A stretch of 64,000 nt of DNA from Ancylostoma caninum (lineage: Eukaryota; Nematoda; Chromadorea; Rhabditida; Ancylostomatidae): the NCBI GenBank assembly GCA_037903475.1, contig JBAJFG010000060.1, positions 62,001 to 126,000 on the forward strand, given 5' to 3'. Under the pieces are notes generated by a model. The model did not search any database and was not told the DNA's origin. It saw nothing but the letters and a program-made list of their open reading frames with translations. Made by a program: the position numbers and the translations under genes. Shown here in pieces: positions 1 to 12,219 of this stretch (position 1 is the stretch's first letter; each line of letters opens with the position of its first letter).

Positions 1-211
1 GATTTCATAAGTTCTCATGTCTCACATCATAGAACTTGCATTGAATGGAGTTTTGGCATAGCAGCAGTACAAAAACGATCGAGTCGTGACGATGCTGCCG
101 CTGCGAGGTAGACGTACGTGCGCGCGCCAATCACTATCAGACGCACGCATCCACACGTTTAGGATTTTCCGTTAAGTTTCCGTGATAATCGGTCAAAGCG
201 CCATTTGCTCG

Positions 212-301
212 CTGGATAAAAATATGGCGCAGCTGCTGCGAATAGCCCGAGACCGTAAACGCATGCTGTCTCGGGCAGCAGCCGCGCCATATTTTTATCC
301 A
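212..301. repeat. Long imperfect hairpin (about 90 nt)
   Basis: Bases 212-238 and 275-301 are inverted complements over about 27 bp with one mismatch (the arm begins CTGGATAAAAATATGGCGC). Inside, CCCGAGAC (247-254) pairs with GTCTCGGG, leaving a loop of about 14 nt and a left-side bulge. If transcribed, this would fold into a stem of pre-miRNA-like size. It could equally be a tiny MITE or a chance palindrome formed when the neighbouring tandem repeat was duplicated in inverted order. No transcript evidence is visible. Confidence 0.7.
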
Positions 302-443
302 GGGAGCATATTTTATCTATGTTCTATCCATATTTTTATCCAGGGAGCATATTTTATCTATATTTTATCCATATTTTTATCCAGTTAGTCCAATCTGCGT
401 CTGAGTTGCGTCAGGGGTTCCATCTGCGTCTGAGTTGCGTCAG
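287..443. repeat. Short tandem repeats (41-bp and 29-bp units)
   Basis: A 41-bp unit beginning CCATATTTTTATCCAGGGAG occurs about 2.4 times from 287 to 384. It is followed by two copies of a 29-bp unit beginning ATCTGCGTCTGAGTTGCGTC at 393 and 422. The first unit shares its edge with the hairpin arm at 275-301, so hairpin and tandem array are probably one rearrangement. Confidence 0.8.
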
Positions 444-2686
444 AATTGCTAATGGGCCCATCCATTATCATAAGGGCGCAAGCGCGGCGAACTCGCATCT
501 AACATAAAATGCCCTTCTAATGTTCGAAAATGACCATAAACTAGCGTGAATTCAGAATTCAGAATGGATTGATCTAACAAGGTGCCGCATATTGTAAAAT
601 ATTGATCGGCAAATAAATCCTAAATTCTAAAGATGATTCTACCAAGGGCTGCTCCAAGTATTTATCAGTTAAAGAGAAAAACGTATCTCACACCTAACTT
701 CTCTTGAAAACTGCCTTAATTTCTCTTGCAGAACATTTTCCTTGAATTTTTGAATAAAGATCTTGGGGGAGTGATTTTCATGGATCAAGTTAATGTTCTG
801 TTTGTAGAACAAAAATTTTCTATGATTACTGCCTATTCCTTCTACTCTCTTGTCATAGAGTGGACCGTGCGCATGCGTTTTATGACGTACGTCCTTAGTT
901 TGAAGCTCAGCTATGTATGAGCAAAGAGAAACTGTTCCATTTACTTTCCAATTTTAGGCTATTCGCCATTTACTAATAATCACCAAGCCTAACGCGTTAT
1001 AGAGATTTCTTAAGCAAGTCATCACGAATATGTTTATTATCTTGCAATGGGTTACAGCTTGAATAGGCATGGAACGACGTCAATTTTACAGTTAGTTTGA
1101 TAGGCCACATTTGAAAACGGACATCATGCTTCTAACATAGAACCAGACCCTCACTGCTCATTTATTTCGTATAGTATTTCTAGTTTTTGACTTGTGGTTT
1201 ACCTTTGCTTTCTTACAATGTCGGTACAAGAGTGTTTTACAGAACAATAGCTTAGTCAGAAGGTCTTCGTCAGTCAAGAATACAGCGCTTTTAACAGCAA
1301 CTGTTGGGCCCTTCAAAAAAAAAAGGCTAAGCTGTTATTATGACCCCGATCCCTGTACCATGGAGAGTGTCGCATTTCATTCCGCCTGATAAGTGAGTCA
1401 CCACCTCTGTCCGTGACACCACCGTTTCGCATAGGATCTGCGTGAGAAAAAGTTGCGCTTTTTAGGAATCTATCAATAGAACCACGACGCCCTTATAACG
1501 GCGGATTTCCGGGGATCGGAGTTTTCCCCATCAGTGAGTGGTATTATTTTCTTGAGACTCGACTAATCTCTCTTATTCAGCGTGCGCCCCTGGATTATAA
1601 TAACCAGCACAACACAACAAATGGTGAAGTGGAGGAAACAAACCAGTTGGCACCGATAAACACTAGTAAACAAGATGATGAATCGTGCGTGCTCTAGAAA
1701 TTCGAATTGTCACACCATCCAGTACGTGTCAACGCTTGGAGATTATTTTTTACGTGAGCAAATACAAAAGTTTTTGAGATGGCAGATGTCATGCTTATGA
1801 GAAGTCTGCATATTCTGGATAAGATAACTTGTGTATATTTTTTATATTTGTGTACGCAAGCGTGTTGTACAGTCATAGATGAAGATTACAAAGAGATAAC
1901 AACGAAGCTCTTTAGATCTTACTAATCAAAAGGTAATTCAAGATGTGTCCCTGACGAAAAGAGGTAGTTGGTAGTTCTTCTTTGGCTTCAAACAGAGCAA
2001 TAATCAACTAGTTTTTAGAGGCACTGCTTGCATATCGGGTCAATTTCAGAGCAGCATAAATATGCACATTGTCGGACGAAGCGAACATTAAAAAAAACTA
2101 TTTGGTCAGGAACTCATGCCACCCTGTGTGCCCAAATAACTGAGCAGGGAAATGCGAACAACCCGAACCAATGCTTGTGAAAATGGCAGTGATCGGCTGA
2201 TCAAAGCAACCAGCCCGATTAGTAATAATACCTCGTACAATGCGTCCATAAAATGACCATGAGACCAATCTCCTCACATTCACAGCAAGGGTTACCTTTG
2301 CGAAGGCACTATCGTGAATGATGCTAAATCTAAGCGAAGACACCGGTTACTGAATGGAGGATACTCACAGAGAGGATTAGTGCAAAAGTCGGATTTGCAG
2401 AGTTGATGAATGGCGCTTGCCCCTCTCGCCACAACAGGGACGAGTCTCGTCCGACGCCTCCTCATCAACAGGTTCCGAGACCAGTGAGGCATGGCGATCG
2501 GAATTTTCGACGCCGCTCATCACAATGCTGTCACACAGTTCTATGTACCTGAGGGTTACGGCACTCATCTTTTTGCACAAGAGCTGATTCAGATGTTTGT
2601 CATTTTACCTACAGAAGAGAAGAATTATGAGGAGACCTCACAGATGCAACAGCATGTCAAGGATTGCACTCTTCACAGAACCTCAT
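444..2686. other. Gene-free stretch, no supported feature
   Basis: AT-rich sequence without a recognisable protein, RNA gene or mobile element terminus. A stretch at about 2377-2694 is open on both strands. The minus frame reads as an acidic, serine-rich tail and the plus frame as a generic polypeptide, but neither has a convincing splice site pair or recognisable motif, so no gene is called. Confidence 0.5.
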
Positions 2687-4250
2687 ATTCGACGCATAGG
2701 TGCGATAGGGGAGAGCCGGGGGTCTGCGAAGTGGAGGGGGTTTGAGGGGTCTGAGGCCTGTCAGAGGTGCCAAAAGTGAAGGGGTCATGGACTCCGAGGT
2801 GGGGGAGGGGGTAGCGGCAGCTTTCTTAGCGCTGGCTGTCACAAAAGGCGACGACCGGGGGGGGGGGGTCGTCACATTACAGACGTAGGTATTTATGCAA
2901 GCTCAGATATCAGGTACCCCTTCCATCTGCAGCGAAGTGACGGCGGTGGCGCGATGAGTCATCTCCTCGTTGAGGAAAATCTGGCATTAATTTCAACATA
3001 AAAAAAAAACACTCAAATTGCTATTATTTCCAAAATGGGAGGGTCCGGGGGATATCATCACTTCATATCCTACCTCCCGGTGCCCAACACCCTATAATTC
3101 ACCCACGGCAACCCCTTCCCTTTTGATCATTCTGAAAAGTGCCAAAAAACGGCTATTTTTCCCTTATAACTTCCTTATTTGAAACGTGGACATGTTAGTG
3201 AAGGGTACATAGTGACCATTTTTTGTGAAATTACACCTATATCACTCGTCACTTCTTCTGGAAAGTCGTTGTAAGTCGTTCCCGCTAAAGGTGAAGGGTA
3301 CCGGAGTCGGGCTCTTGAGGATGGCTCCGGTTCTCGCTCTGCGCCCTCCTCCTTCATTGCACTGTCTCGCTTTTGACCGGAGCCAATGTACTGGTTTTGG
3401 CTCCATCCCCTCCTGCACAGCGCAGGACAGGCTTTGACCCATTATATCATATACGAATCGATAGAGAATTTCTTCTACTTCAATATCATGTCCTAGTCAT
3501 CTCATTTGATTTTGCTTTTGAAGAGAAATTTGCGAAAAACCTACTGTTTCTCGCTATTTTCGTCGGTCTCAAAAACCTCATCTTGGTTCCCGTAAGATAT
3601 TCACTAGAGGATTTGCGATTGATTTCGCATATACAGTTTTTCCTCCTCTTCTTCCCAGGACTGTCCCATTTTTGATTCACTTCCTATTAATACTTTTATT
3701 AGCCATAGAACTGAAAGTGCCACGAAAAGTATTGCTTTCGAAAAATGCAAACGGTTCCGCAAGTTTTGACTTGTTCTAGGCAAACTGCGTGCCTTCTTCA
3801 TCTCCCAGGTTTCAGCTATCCAAGGATACCCTTCACCTTACGGAAATTTTCACTCACAGCCGTGTTATTCCTAGTTCCTTCAACCCCTTGCAATCCGTTC
3901 AATTCAGTACTCTAACTCGAATTTCGTAATCTATGAGACATTCGTTCCGGCCGACTCACACCGCACACACATTTATTATAATCCTTCATTAAATGTTTAT
4001 TAACATTCCCTAATAAGGATGTTTCCGTCTAACTTCCTGATATTGCCTTCTGTTACTTCGCCTTCCCCTCATTTGCATCCTTCTTCTTATTTCCTTCATC
4101 GTTTCGATCACCCAAAAAAATAATTTTATTAATTTTTTTCACCGGGGTTTTGTCCTCCCCTTCGTCTAAGTGAAGGGGGTCTGCCGGACCCCTGCCTGAA
4201 GTGAAGGGGGCGAGAGCCTTGGCTCCGACTATCGCACCTATGATTCGACG
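2687..4250. mobile_element. Non-autonomous hAT-like DNA transposon, copy A, with 8-bp target duplication
   Basis: The element runs from 2695 to 4242. Its ends are inverted: CATAGGTGCGATAG at 2695-2708 and the complement CTATCGCACCTATG at 4229-4242. The same eight bases, ATTCGACG, flank it directly at 2687-2694 and 4243-4250, an 8-bp target site duplication typical of the hAT superfamily. No transposase reading frame is recognisable, so it is non-autonomous. Both subterminal regions are rich in runs like AAGTGAAGGGGG; a G run of about 12 bases sits in a small hairpin near 2851-2873. The body from about 3072 to 4225 is repeated at 8378-9515. Merlin or P-type elements also make 8-bp duplications, so hAT is the most likely, not the only, assignment. 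Confidence 0.75.
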
Positions 4251-6008
4251 GAAGTTTTTAGAATCAATCGCCGTTGGACTTATTTTTAAAGCGAAAGATG
4301 AAAGGGAAAATTCAGAGTATTTCTCATCATCTTGGTGAAGTCATCGGCAGCATGACCGATCGCCTGCGAACTTCAATAGGTGGTTTTTTTTCGTAAGAGT
4401 AATTTTCCCTAATCAGGATTATAGCCATAAAACGATCATGTAGACGTAACAATACTTGGTGTGAACATGTCTTCATGATTTCCTTGTTTTGTTGCAGTTT
4501 TTCCTCAAATTCGCTGCACTTCGGTAGTGTTCAGTATCTTTAGGAAGCCCTGTTGTTCGCCTAGGGAACAGTACCACCATTTAATTCCTAATGAACCAGA
4601 TATAATATTTTTCTAGGATACATAAGAAGGATGTTGATGAGTCCGAAAAATAGCACTCTCGACATTTGGTTCTCCCTGTATCTCATTCGGACATTGAGCG
4701 TAGCCTAAGCTTCCCAACCGGTTTGTGTATTATCCATAGAAGACTATACGTTCTGAATAATCGATTATTATCATTTACACAGGCTCAGAAAGTCGGTAGT
4801 TAATCCCATCATGTCTGCTCCAGTTCCATCGTGGTTGAAAACTTGTGAAATCCTTGGCAGCATTCAGACGGTCTTTTGGATCATCATATGTCGCACATGG
4901 AAAGGATAGTTCATCGAAGTGGTCAGTTCTAATACGATGTTCATTAACAGATGCTGATCTCGAATCAATTGTCCGAATTTTCTGTGAACTTCCTTTACAT
5001 TGACCCAGAACTATTTTTTCTAGAATAACTCAAGATTTAGTGCTGACATAAGATCTTGAATCGGGATAGGCCAACTGCATCAGCGGCATACTAGCAAAGC
5101 TCTCGCTCTCAGGACAAGTGTTTTCTGGATGGAAGGTACTGAGCTGGAATGCATGGCTTGGGGTTCGAACATGAGCACGCTACCTTAAATCTGTGCGGAA
5201 AAACAGGCGTAATTCATGATGGAGAAATGCACACGAAATTTGGGCAACGAAGTGAAGACCAGTATTGCAAGCTGCATATAACAACACACCACATTGCAAG
5301 TGGTCATTTTCGCAAAGCATCCTTTTATTGTCAGATGCATTGTTGAAATGAACCATTAAACAAAAGGGCTCCATTCCACGGGTCAGGTCATCCTACTCTA
5401 TGATCTCATTAGCTCCAGTACAATCAAACTTGTAATAGCAGTCCTCCAACAACTCGGTTATCTTCTTCGCACCTATAATCTACCGACATTACGCTTTCAA
5501 CCACCACCTTGAACTTTTCGACCTCCACTGAACTCTTGGAGAAACCGCTGTTTTGTTATTGATTTGAGTTTGTTATTGATTTCCTCTCATAGGCTGTAAA
5601 GATGAGCAGGTTAATTCCACTAAAGAAAATTTTAGGAAAAGTGAAAAAAAAAACAATTTATAAAATGGAATGGAAGTTGCAAATAACACTAATAACTCAT
5701 GTTCTTGATTTACAAATTATTCCCGAACTCATTATACATTCCATCTTAATTATGCTTGCGTCTGTACTCATTATGTCCCGCCCGACTAAGGAAGATTATT
5801 TTTATTTTATTTTATTTATTTACTCATACACCGATAAGGTGTGCCAACAAAACATTTATTGTAGAAATATTAGAGGAAAAAAGAACGCGAGAAAATTGGT
5901 AGCACTTGGATAATACACGTACTCGATTATCACCGATTCTGAGACAGCCTTCAAAGCAGAGTGACCGCCCTGACGATCAGAACTTGCCTAACTTTGGTAT
6001 TTATCATT
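4251..6008. other. Gene-free stretch, no supported feature
   Basis: AT-rich DNA between two mobile elements. No exon with plausible acceptor, open frame and donor was recognised. A (TTTA)n-type run followed by a TAAGGTGTGCCA motif near 5803-5850 resembles a sequence near 18980-19035, suggesting an old dispersed repeat. Confidence 0.45.
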
Positions 6009-6010
6009 TA

Positions 6011-6894
6011 CATTGGCGGCCACATATTTAGCACGCTGCCAATTTTGGGCGATCAACTGATGAAAATATAAAATCTGTATTTCAAGCTTGGAATGAGCTA
6101 TTAGGACAACACTCGAGAATGTGATAAGGGATAATATTTTCTTTCTAAACTCTGCTCTATCCCTCAAGAAAATGTTTCTGAATAGAGTTGCACTCATCCT
6201 TTGCATTTACAGCTGAAAGTGCAGTACTTTTGAAAATATTTTCGTTTCTCTCTTCTTCGATTTCATCGAATCATGGAAAAATGTGATTTCATTTTCGACA
6301 TTAGTGCGCGTTTTGCTATACTAGTTTTTATGTGCGCTTTTTCACCTCATGGAAGAACACGAGCCGACCACCTAGCTGAAAAATTGCACGAAGAAAGGAT
6401 TCATGGTGAATACAAAGAGAAAACATGCATTTTTGCTGTGGGTTTTTTTATGATTCGCGCTACTAGCAGGCACCCAGTTACTTTAAAATCCCAAGGCTTG
6501 TTTTATCCTTGAGAATCAAGAAAATGAAATTTTCGACAAATTTGACAGTTCATTTCTGTCCCTGGCCCCAGCTAAAACGGAAAATACGCTAACAGCCTCC
6601 ATAGCAGAATGTTGAGGAGAGACGTGCCCAGTTGAAACCACCACTTCACTTCTCTCCATACCTGGATACAAAACTCTTACACCTAGCTTGAGAAAACTGA
6701 CGAAATTGAAATTCTAATTTTTATTCCAGTTCCAAACGATTCTGCGCCAGTGGTAAGCAAGAGAAAGAAAGCATCCACTGATCCTCAACATATACCTGAA
6801 CTTGGTTTTGATTGCTCATACTTGGGCCGAGATATGCAAAAAATTCTGTGATCCAAAATCATGGGTGTGCTAAATATGTATGTGGCCGCCACTG
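6011..6894. mobile_element. TA-flanked non-autonomous DNA element, copy 1
   Basis: Terminal inverted repeats CATTGGCGGCCACATA (6011 on) and TATGTGGCCGCCACTG (to 6894) are flanked by TA at 6009-6010 and 6895-6896. TA target duplication and ends beginning CAG/CAT suggest a Tc1/mariner-superfamily derivative. At 884 bp it matches copy 2 at 26370-27254 along most of its length, including the left subterminal GCACGCTGCCAATTTTGGG and a right-hand TTCTGTGATCCAAAATC. Short open frames exist but nothing resembles a transposase. Confidence 0.75.
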
Positions 6895-6896
6895 TA

Positions 6897-7669
6897 ACTC
6901 CATCCTATTAACAGTTCCTTTCTTATACTGGTACATTAAATATGAAGTCTGCGATCCGTCCAGTTCACATCAAACGTCTGCTCATTAGAAGTAATTCCGG
7001 TTGTTGGAACATAGCCGAAATTCGCTCACATCTCATCACTTTCAGAAGGGAAAGTTTCGCCGTCGTAAGGAAAAAAACCAGCACCCACGAACTCCACAAA
7101 CAAGGAATATTAAGCTTCATAATGACGAAAATAAATTAGCAAAAGAAACATGAAAAAATGTGCCCTAGTGGGGGTGTCTCATTAATGACAAAACAAGTTT
7201 ACGCGTGGATAAAAAAAAAGAAGATGAACTGGGAATGTTAAAAGACAATATGAGCATCACGTTTTCATAGATTTGCAGATAATCAAATAAGTTATTAACA
7301 ACACAGCCCAGCAACAAACATCACAACTAAGGCTTTGAGTAGGTTTCATAACTTCACGGGTACGACCCATGACTAATGTTTTTCAAAAGAATATATTATA
7401 GAAGACTCTGAATGGAATCTCAAAATTTTCGGACAAAAATATGAACTCACACCAGGTAAAATATGTAATATCGTGGAGAAAGAGCAGAAAGAAAAAAGAT
7501 ACGATTCGGTTGGAGACGGTCTTACAATCAAGAGGCAAATGATCAATAAAAGCTGAACTTAGGTTGAAACTCAAAAAAAAAATATGCAAAAATGAAGAAG
7601 CAGAAGTAATCGCACTAGAAAGGAACAGACCTATAACCAGATGACTAACTATGAGGAGAAATCCAGCAG
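6897..7669. other. 3' flank of aps-2, otherwise featureless
   Basis: This is the region downstream of the minus-strand aps-2 stop codon. No canonical AATAAA was found on the minus strand close to the stop; a variant such as AATATA near 7387-7395 is possible. No other gene or repeat terminus is seen. Confidence 0.4.
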
Positions 7670-10600
7670 CTACTCCAACGAAGTCAGCATCAACAGCTGT
7701 TTCAGCACCTTAGTCTGACTCGTCTCACGAATCTCGCCAGCGAGGAACATTTCGTCGACGACGGAATAAACCTGAAAAATTATCAACTTACTCGTATAAT
7801 TACATAAAAAAAATCAGTATTCAGCGAATATATGACTGCTCTAAAAAGACTAGTTAAAGAAGAAATGTTCCTCGCTCGGAAATGCTTCAGATCAGTGGTC
7901 GCTTCCTCCTGGAGCTGATGGCGGGACGACAAACATCAATGTAGCGAAAAGTTCGTCAGCTTTGGCGGAAATGGCAGGGTGATGCAGGCCATTCCATAAC
8001 TCCTGCTCTGCAGAGCCGTAAAGAGCTAACCTTACCCTATAACCGTGGGACAGTACTTTTTTTTCATCCTCATCCTTTCGTCCATGACGGCCCCCCAATC
8101 GAACCCTACTTTTTCATTCTCCAGTACTTCAGCAGGAAATCGACCCATGCCAAGAACAGACTTGTGAACACATGTTATATACCATTTCACAGCTCATGCA
8201 ACGGTGCATCAAAATTCTATCCGTTCTACGTTTGGAAAAGACGGAGAAGAAAAATAATCGAAGGAGTGCTATAGTTTTTAGGGCTTCGTCCCGCCCACTT
8301 CCTTCCCAAAGTGATGGTCCCCCCTGGGTCCGGCCTGAAAGTGAAGGTGGGCGGAGCCTCTGTGTCGGGGTATTCCACCTATGGTGCCCAAAACCCTATT
8401 ATTCACCCATTGCAACCTCTTCCCTTTTGATAATACTGAAAAGTGGTAAAACCGTTATTTTGCCTTGCAACTTCCTTATTTGAATCGTGGACATATTGAT
8501 GAAGGGTACATAGTGATCACTTTTAGTGGAATTACACCTATATCAGTTGTCACATTTTCCGGAAAATTGCAGTAAGTCGTTCCCGCTGAAAATGAAGAGC
8601 ACCAGAGCTGGCTCTTAAGAACGGTTCTGGTTCTCGCTCTGCGCCCTCCTCTCTCATTGGACTGCCTCGCCTTTGGCCTGAGCCAATGTACTGGCTTTGG
8701 CTCCACCCCCTCCTGCACAGCGCAGGACAGACTTTTACCATAAGGATCAACAAAGAAATTCTTCCACTTTATTCTCGTATGCTGAACATCTCTTTGGTTT
8801 GGTGTGTGACGAGAAAATCTTGAAAAACGTACTATTTCTCGCTATTTTCGTCGGTCTCAAACATCTCGATTCGGATCCTATAGGATATTCACAAGAACAT
8901 TCGCAACTAGTTGGAGATTATAGGGTTTTTCTCCTCTTGTTCCATGCGCTGTCCCATTTTCGAATTATTTCCAACCAACACTTTTGTTCCTCATAGAACG
9001 GAGGCTGCCGTGAAAAGTATTGCTTTCGAAAAACGCAAACGGTTCCACGGATGTTGACTTGTTCTATGCTAACAGGGAGCCATCTTCATCTCCTGCATTT
9101 CAGCTATCCTAGGATAGCCTTGACTCAATGGAAATTTCCAGCGACAACCGCGTTATGCTTAATTCCTTCAAACCCATGCAGTAAGTTCAATTCAGTGCTG
9201 GAACTCAAACTTCGTAACCTATGATTGGTTCCTGCTGACTCACACAAATAAACGTTTATTACAATCTTTCCAACAACGTTTATTAACATCTGTTGATAAG
9301 GACATTTCCATCCTAGTTCCTGATATGTCCTTCCGTTCCTGCATCTTTCCCTCCCTTGCGCCCCTCTTCTCTTCATTTCCTTTACCATTTCCATCACTTG
9401 AAAAAACTAATTTTATTATTTTTTCTACCGGGGCTTCGCCTCTGTCTCCGCCCCTTCGCTTAAGTGAAGGGGGCCCCTGTCCAAAGTGAAGGGGGAGAGA
9501 GCCCCGGCTCCATCCATCGCAGCTATGCTTAATACCACAGAATCGACGAGATTTCCAAGCAACAAAATCTGATCTAGACAGCATAAAACAAGATACACGA
9601 GTATCGCCTCAAATACATGACAGCTACGCACTTCCAGTATTAAAACCAGCTTTTTATCTTGCAAAAGATTCACAGAAAAAGCATAGCTAAACTCATCCTC
9701 AACTTCTTAGGATTCTCATTCAACTATGTAACAATTAGTTAACACAACAGCGTTCGGAAATCAAGAAAGGGACTTTTTAATGCATTCAACACTATTCCAA
9801 AAAATTTCCTTTGTGCACGATTCACCCTCAGAACTGAATAGCAAGTGGCGTTTTTGAGTGGGACATACACGTATGGCAAGCCCTGACTTGAAAGCAATTA
9901 CCATATTCCACGGGACCCCAAAAATCTGAGAAATTTTTTCACTGAAAGATTGCACGGTGGGGATATTCGAAGTGCCAATCACGAATATCGCATCCATTCC
10001 ATAAGGTACCCCGTTTTTGCAGAGTTACGATAGGCACGTGTGCTATCTGACAGACCCCTAAAAATTTGCGGATTCCCAGAAAGGGGTATTCCCGTGATGC
10101 TGCTTACGATTACCAACATCAGTTCGCATGACACTCTCTTGTCGAAGTCTGTAATTTCTGTTAAATTTCTACTGTGATTCCAGTTCTTTCTAAACCATAC
10201 AAGAGGTGGATTTTGTAAAAATGGGTAAAGTAATCATATCCAGCACATCAAATGAGCCATCTGTACAAAACTTGCGGGATTCTGCGAGATACAATGTCAC
10301 TGAATCATACGCCATGTCGTTGACATATACTCCAAAATACGGAGCGTAGTGAGACAAATTTGAAAAAAAAAAAAGACTGAACAGACAGGTGAGTTGCTGA
10401 TGATGACCAAACATTGCTGCCAAACGCAGACCAGCTTTCCTATCCAAAATCAGGAACAAAATACGTACTTAATGCTGAGATTTACTCACCTTGTAAAAGT
10501 TGAAAACTAGATCCAGTTCGCATACATTGTGGAAGTACTCGTTCAGAACCTAAACCATGAAGATAACTGCAAGACCCCAGCACAAAATCTAGAAGATCTC

Positions 10601-11229
10601 GAAGGAAAAAGCAATAAAGGAAATAATAAATAGTAATGACAAAGTAGGAAGGCAGGAAACAGTATACTTACTTCTACAAAATTATGGATAGCTTCCAGGT
10701 AGTAAAGGTTGTTGTCCATTATATCAACGCAAATACAGAAATATAGTCCTGCATAGCGGCGATACACAATTTTGAAATTCCGGAACTACAAACAAAATGG
10801 CAAAGAGAACAATGACGGGAGGATAATGAGCATAAAAGAGTTGATATTATACGAACCTCCACAAAATTTGTGTGCTTAGCGTCTCGAACTGTAACGCAGG
10901 CATGGACCTCTTCGATTAGCTTCTGGAAAAGAACTTGACAGTCTTTCTTTCAAGTATAAAAAGTGAAATAGGAAAGAAATCAATGTGATAGAAACCCTCT
11001 CCGATGATGTTACACTACAAACGATTAGAATGAGCACAGCAGTGCTTCAAATTATAAGAGTTTTGAAAGTTTGCGATTTTTATCCAAAGCACAACCCAAA
11101 CACTACATGATTTGAAGTTAAAACCAGGCGTAGGCAAGATACCTGCTTCTCGTCGTCATCGAAATGCATGTACCACTTTGCAAGTCGAGTTTTGCCGGCC
11201 CGATTTTGTATAAGGATGAAACGAATCAT
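7670..11229 (-). CDS. aps-2: AP-2 complex sigma subunit, complete five-exon gene
   Basis: Small (sigma) subunit of the AP-2 clathrin adaptor, which helps recruit cargo and clathrin at the plasma membrane during endocytosis. Exons on the minus strand: 11229-11143, 10922-10857, 10785-10672, 10549-10490 and 7771-7670; each ends in phase 0 at GT/AG sites. The spliced product is 142 residues, the usual AP2S1 length. It starts [20 protein letters not shown], contains [14 protein letters not shown] and [14 protein letters not shown] in exon 3, [10 protein letters not shown] in exon 4, and ends [17 protein letters not shown] plus TSLE. These match AP-2 rather than AP-1 or AP-3 sigma chains. The start lies 15 bases after a TTTCAG acceptor suited to spliced-leader addition. 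Introns are 220, 71, 122 and 2718 bp; the last holds a hAT-like repeat (8270-9527). No frameshift or missing exon is seen. The family identification is from recognition of a very conserved protein. Confidence 0.97.
8270..9527. mobile_element. hAT-like repeat copy B inside aps-2 intron 4
   Basis: From about 8378 to 9515 the sequence is a diverged copy of 3072-4225, sharing for example TTATTTGAA[A/T]CGTGGACAT and GTATTGCTTTCGAAAAA. Its right end reads ATCGCAGCTATG at 9516-9527, close to the copy A terminus. The left side differs: at about 8320-8375 it carries sequence like the right terminus of copy A (AAGTGAAGG, then CCACCTATGG), so this copy appears rearranged or fused to a second fragment. 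No matching 8-bp duplication was found. It lies wholly within an intron and should be removed by splicing. Confidence 0.7.
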
Positions 11230-11244
11230 CCCAAACCGGAAAAA

Positions 11245-11258
11245 CTGAAACCAATAAA
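11245..11258 (-). promoter_or_regulatory. Probable trans-splice acceptor of aps-2
   Basis: On the minus strand TTTATTGGTTTCAG ends at 11245, leaving a 15-base leader before the ATG. There is no upstream coding frame, so the acceptor is best read as the spliced-leader addition site common for nematode genes. A cis-spliced 5' UTR exon is the alternative. Confidence 0.55.
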
Positions 11259-12217
11259 TGTAAGTAACCACAGCTGCAGAGTTTCAGTAACCCAAAACAT
11301 AGTATCTGACAAATCACATGTCATGTAATGAGTATAAAACGAAAGAATGCTTTGAACAAACACGAGACTGAAATGCACAGAGTTGAGAGGCTCAAGGAGG
11401 TCTTCTCAGCGCGGAAATCGATTTTCCATAATGGAATGGCAAATTGCCAACTAGCGATCGTTTCGGGACCTGCGTTATGCCAGCAGTACGCGTCCTTTAG
11501 ATCACCGATTGTGTGCTGGCGGGGGATATACTAACGAAAGGTACACCTTCTTCTCCTTTCTGAAAAAATATGAACTCTACTAGAAACATAGAGTCGATTC
11601 GTTCTGAGAGTGTGTCTATGCCGTAGCAGTCGCGGTGCTGGCATTGGGGCGCGCAGCGGGATTAGTCCAACAACTAATCCTTGATTTATCTGGCGTTTTC
11701 GTTGAATTTTTTTCGCTTGTTTCCTCCTGCTTGTGAGTACTTCGAACAATATGAAAGGACACAAGGAGTACAACTATTACAGGCGGACGCGGGGAAGATC
11801 GATGCGGGGGGTGAGACTTCGGAGGAAAAATGGGATGTCCATCAATACTAAAACTACTGACTTTAGTGTGAAGAAAATAAAGGAATAAATAATAAAGGAT
11901 AAAGTGGTCGACATTAATCAATCCTATTTGTGGCATGTGTCACGCATTCTGCTTCATCTGACAATCGTAGAGTCAGTGAATACGTATGCGCCTCATAGGC
12001 TCACCTGCGGGAAGAGTGCGTTTCACGGACAAAAGCAGCGCTTCACCCCACCAGACTCCATTGCTCCTGATTTGCTCATCCCGGAGGGTGGCCGGATTGG
12101 TCGACTAGGGGTAAGGATCGAACCATCACCGTGTGCGATGATGTGAATGATGAATATAACAGCAAAGATAAACAGAATTGAGGTCATGCAAATTTTTCAA
12201 CTATTTCACAACGTACA
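11259..12217. other. Region upstream of aps-2 with a fragment of a palindromic repeat
   Basis: Bases about 11573-11780 resemble 12430-12640, the central element of the palindrome next door (shared GGCATTGG.GC.CGCAGCG, then TTTTTT/CGCTTGTTTC and GAACAA). Near 12112-12122 the minus strand has a GGTTCGATCCT sequence like a tRNA B box but no matching A box or cloverleaf. No gene is recognised. Confidence 0.45.
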
Positions 12218-12219
12218 TA

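Noticed and set aside
2491..2745. 84-codon plus-strand frame beginning MAIGIFDAAHHNAVTQ
   Set aside because: Its last third lies inside the hAT-like element and the minus strand is open over the same bases; no supporting signals.
3373..3801. Open frames of 65-100 codons on both strands
   Set aside because: They lie within the hAT-like repeat body, which is duplicated at 8378-9515 without keeping the frames.
5140..5180. GGGGTTCGAAC string resembling a tRNA T arm
   Set aside because: Isolated match; no cloverleaf can be built around it.
12105..12140. tRNA-like B box GGTTCGATCCT on the minus strand
   Set aside because: No A box at proper spacing and no foldable acceptor, D or anticodon arms.
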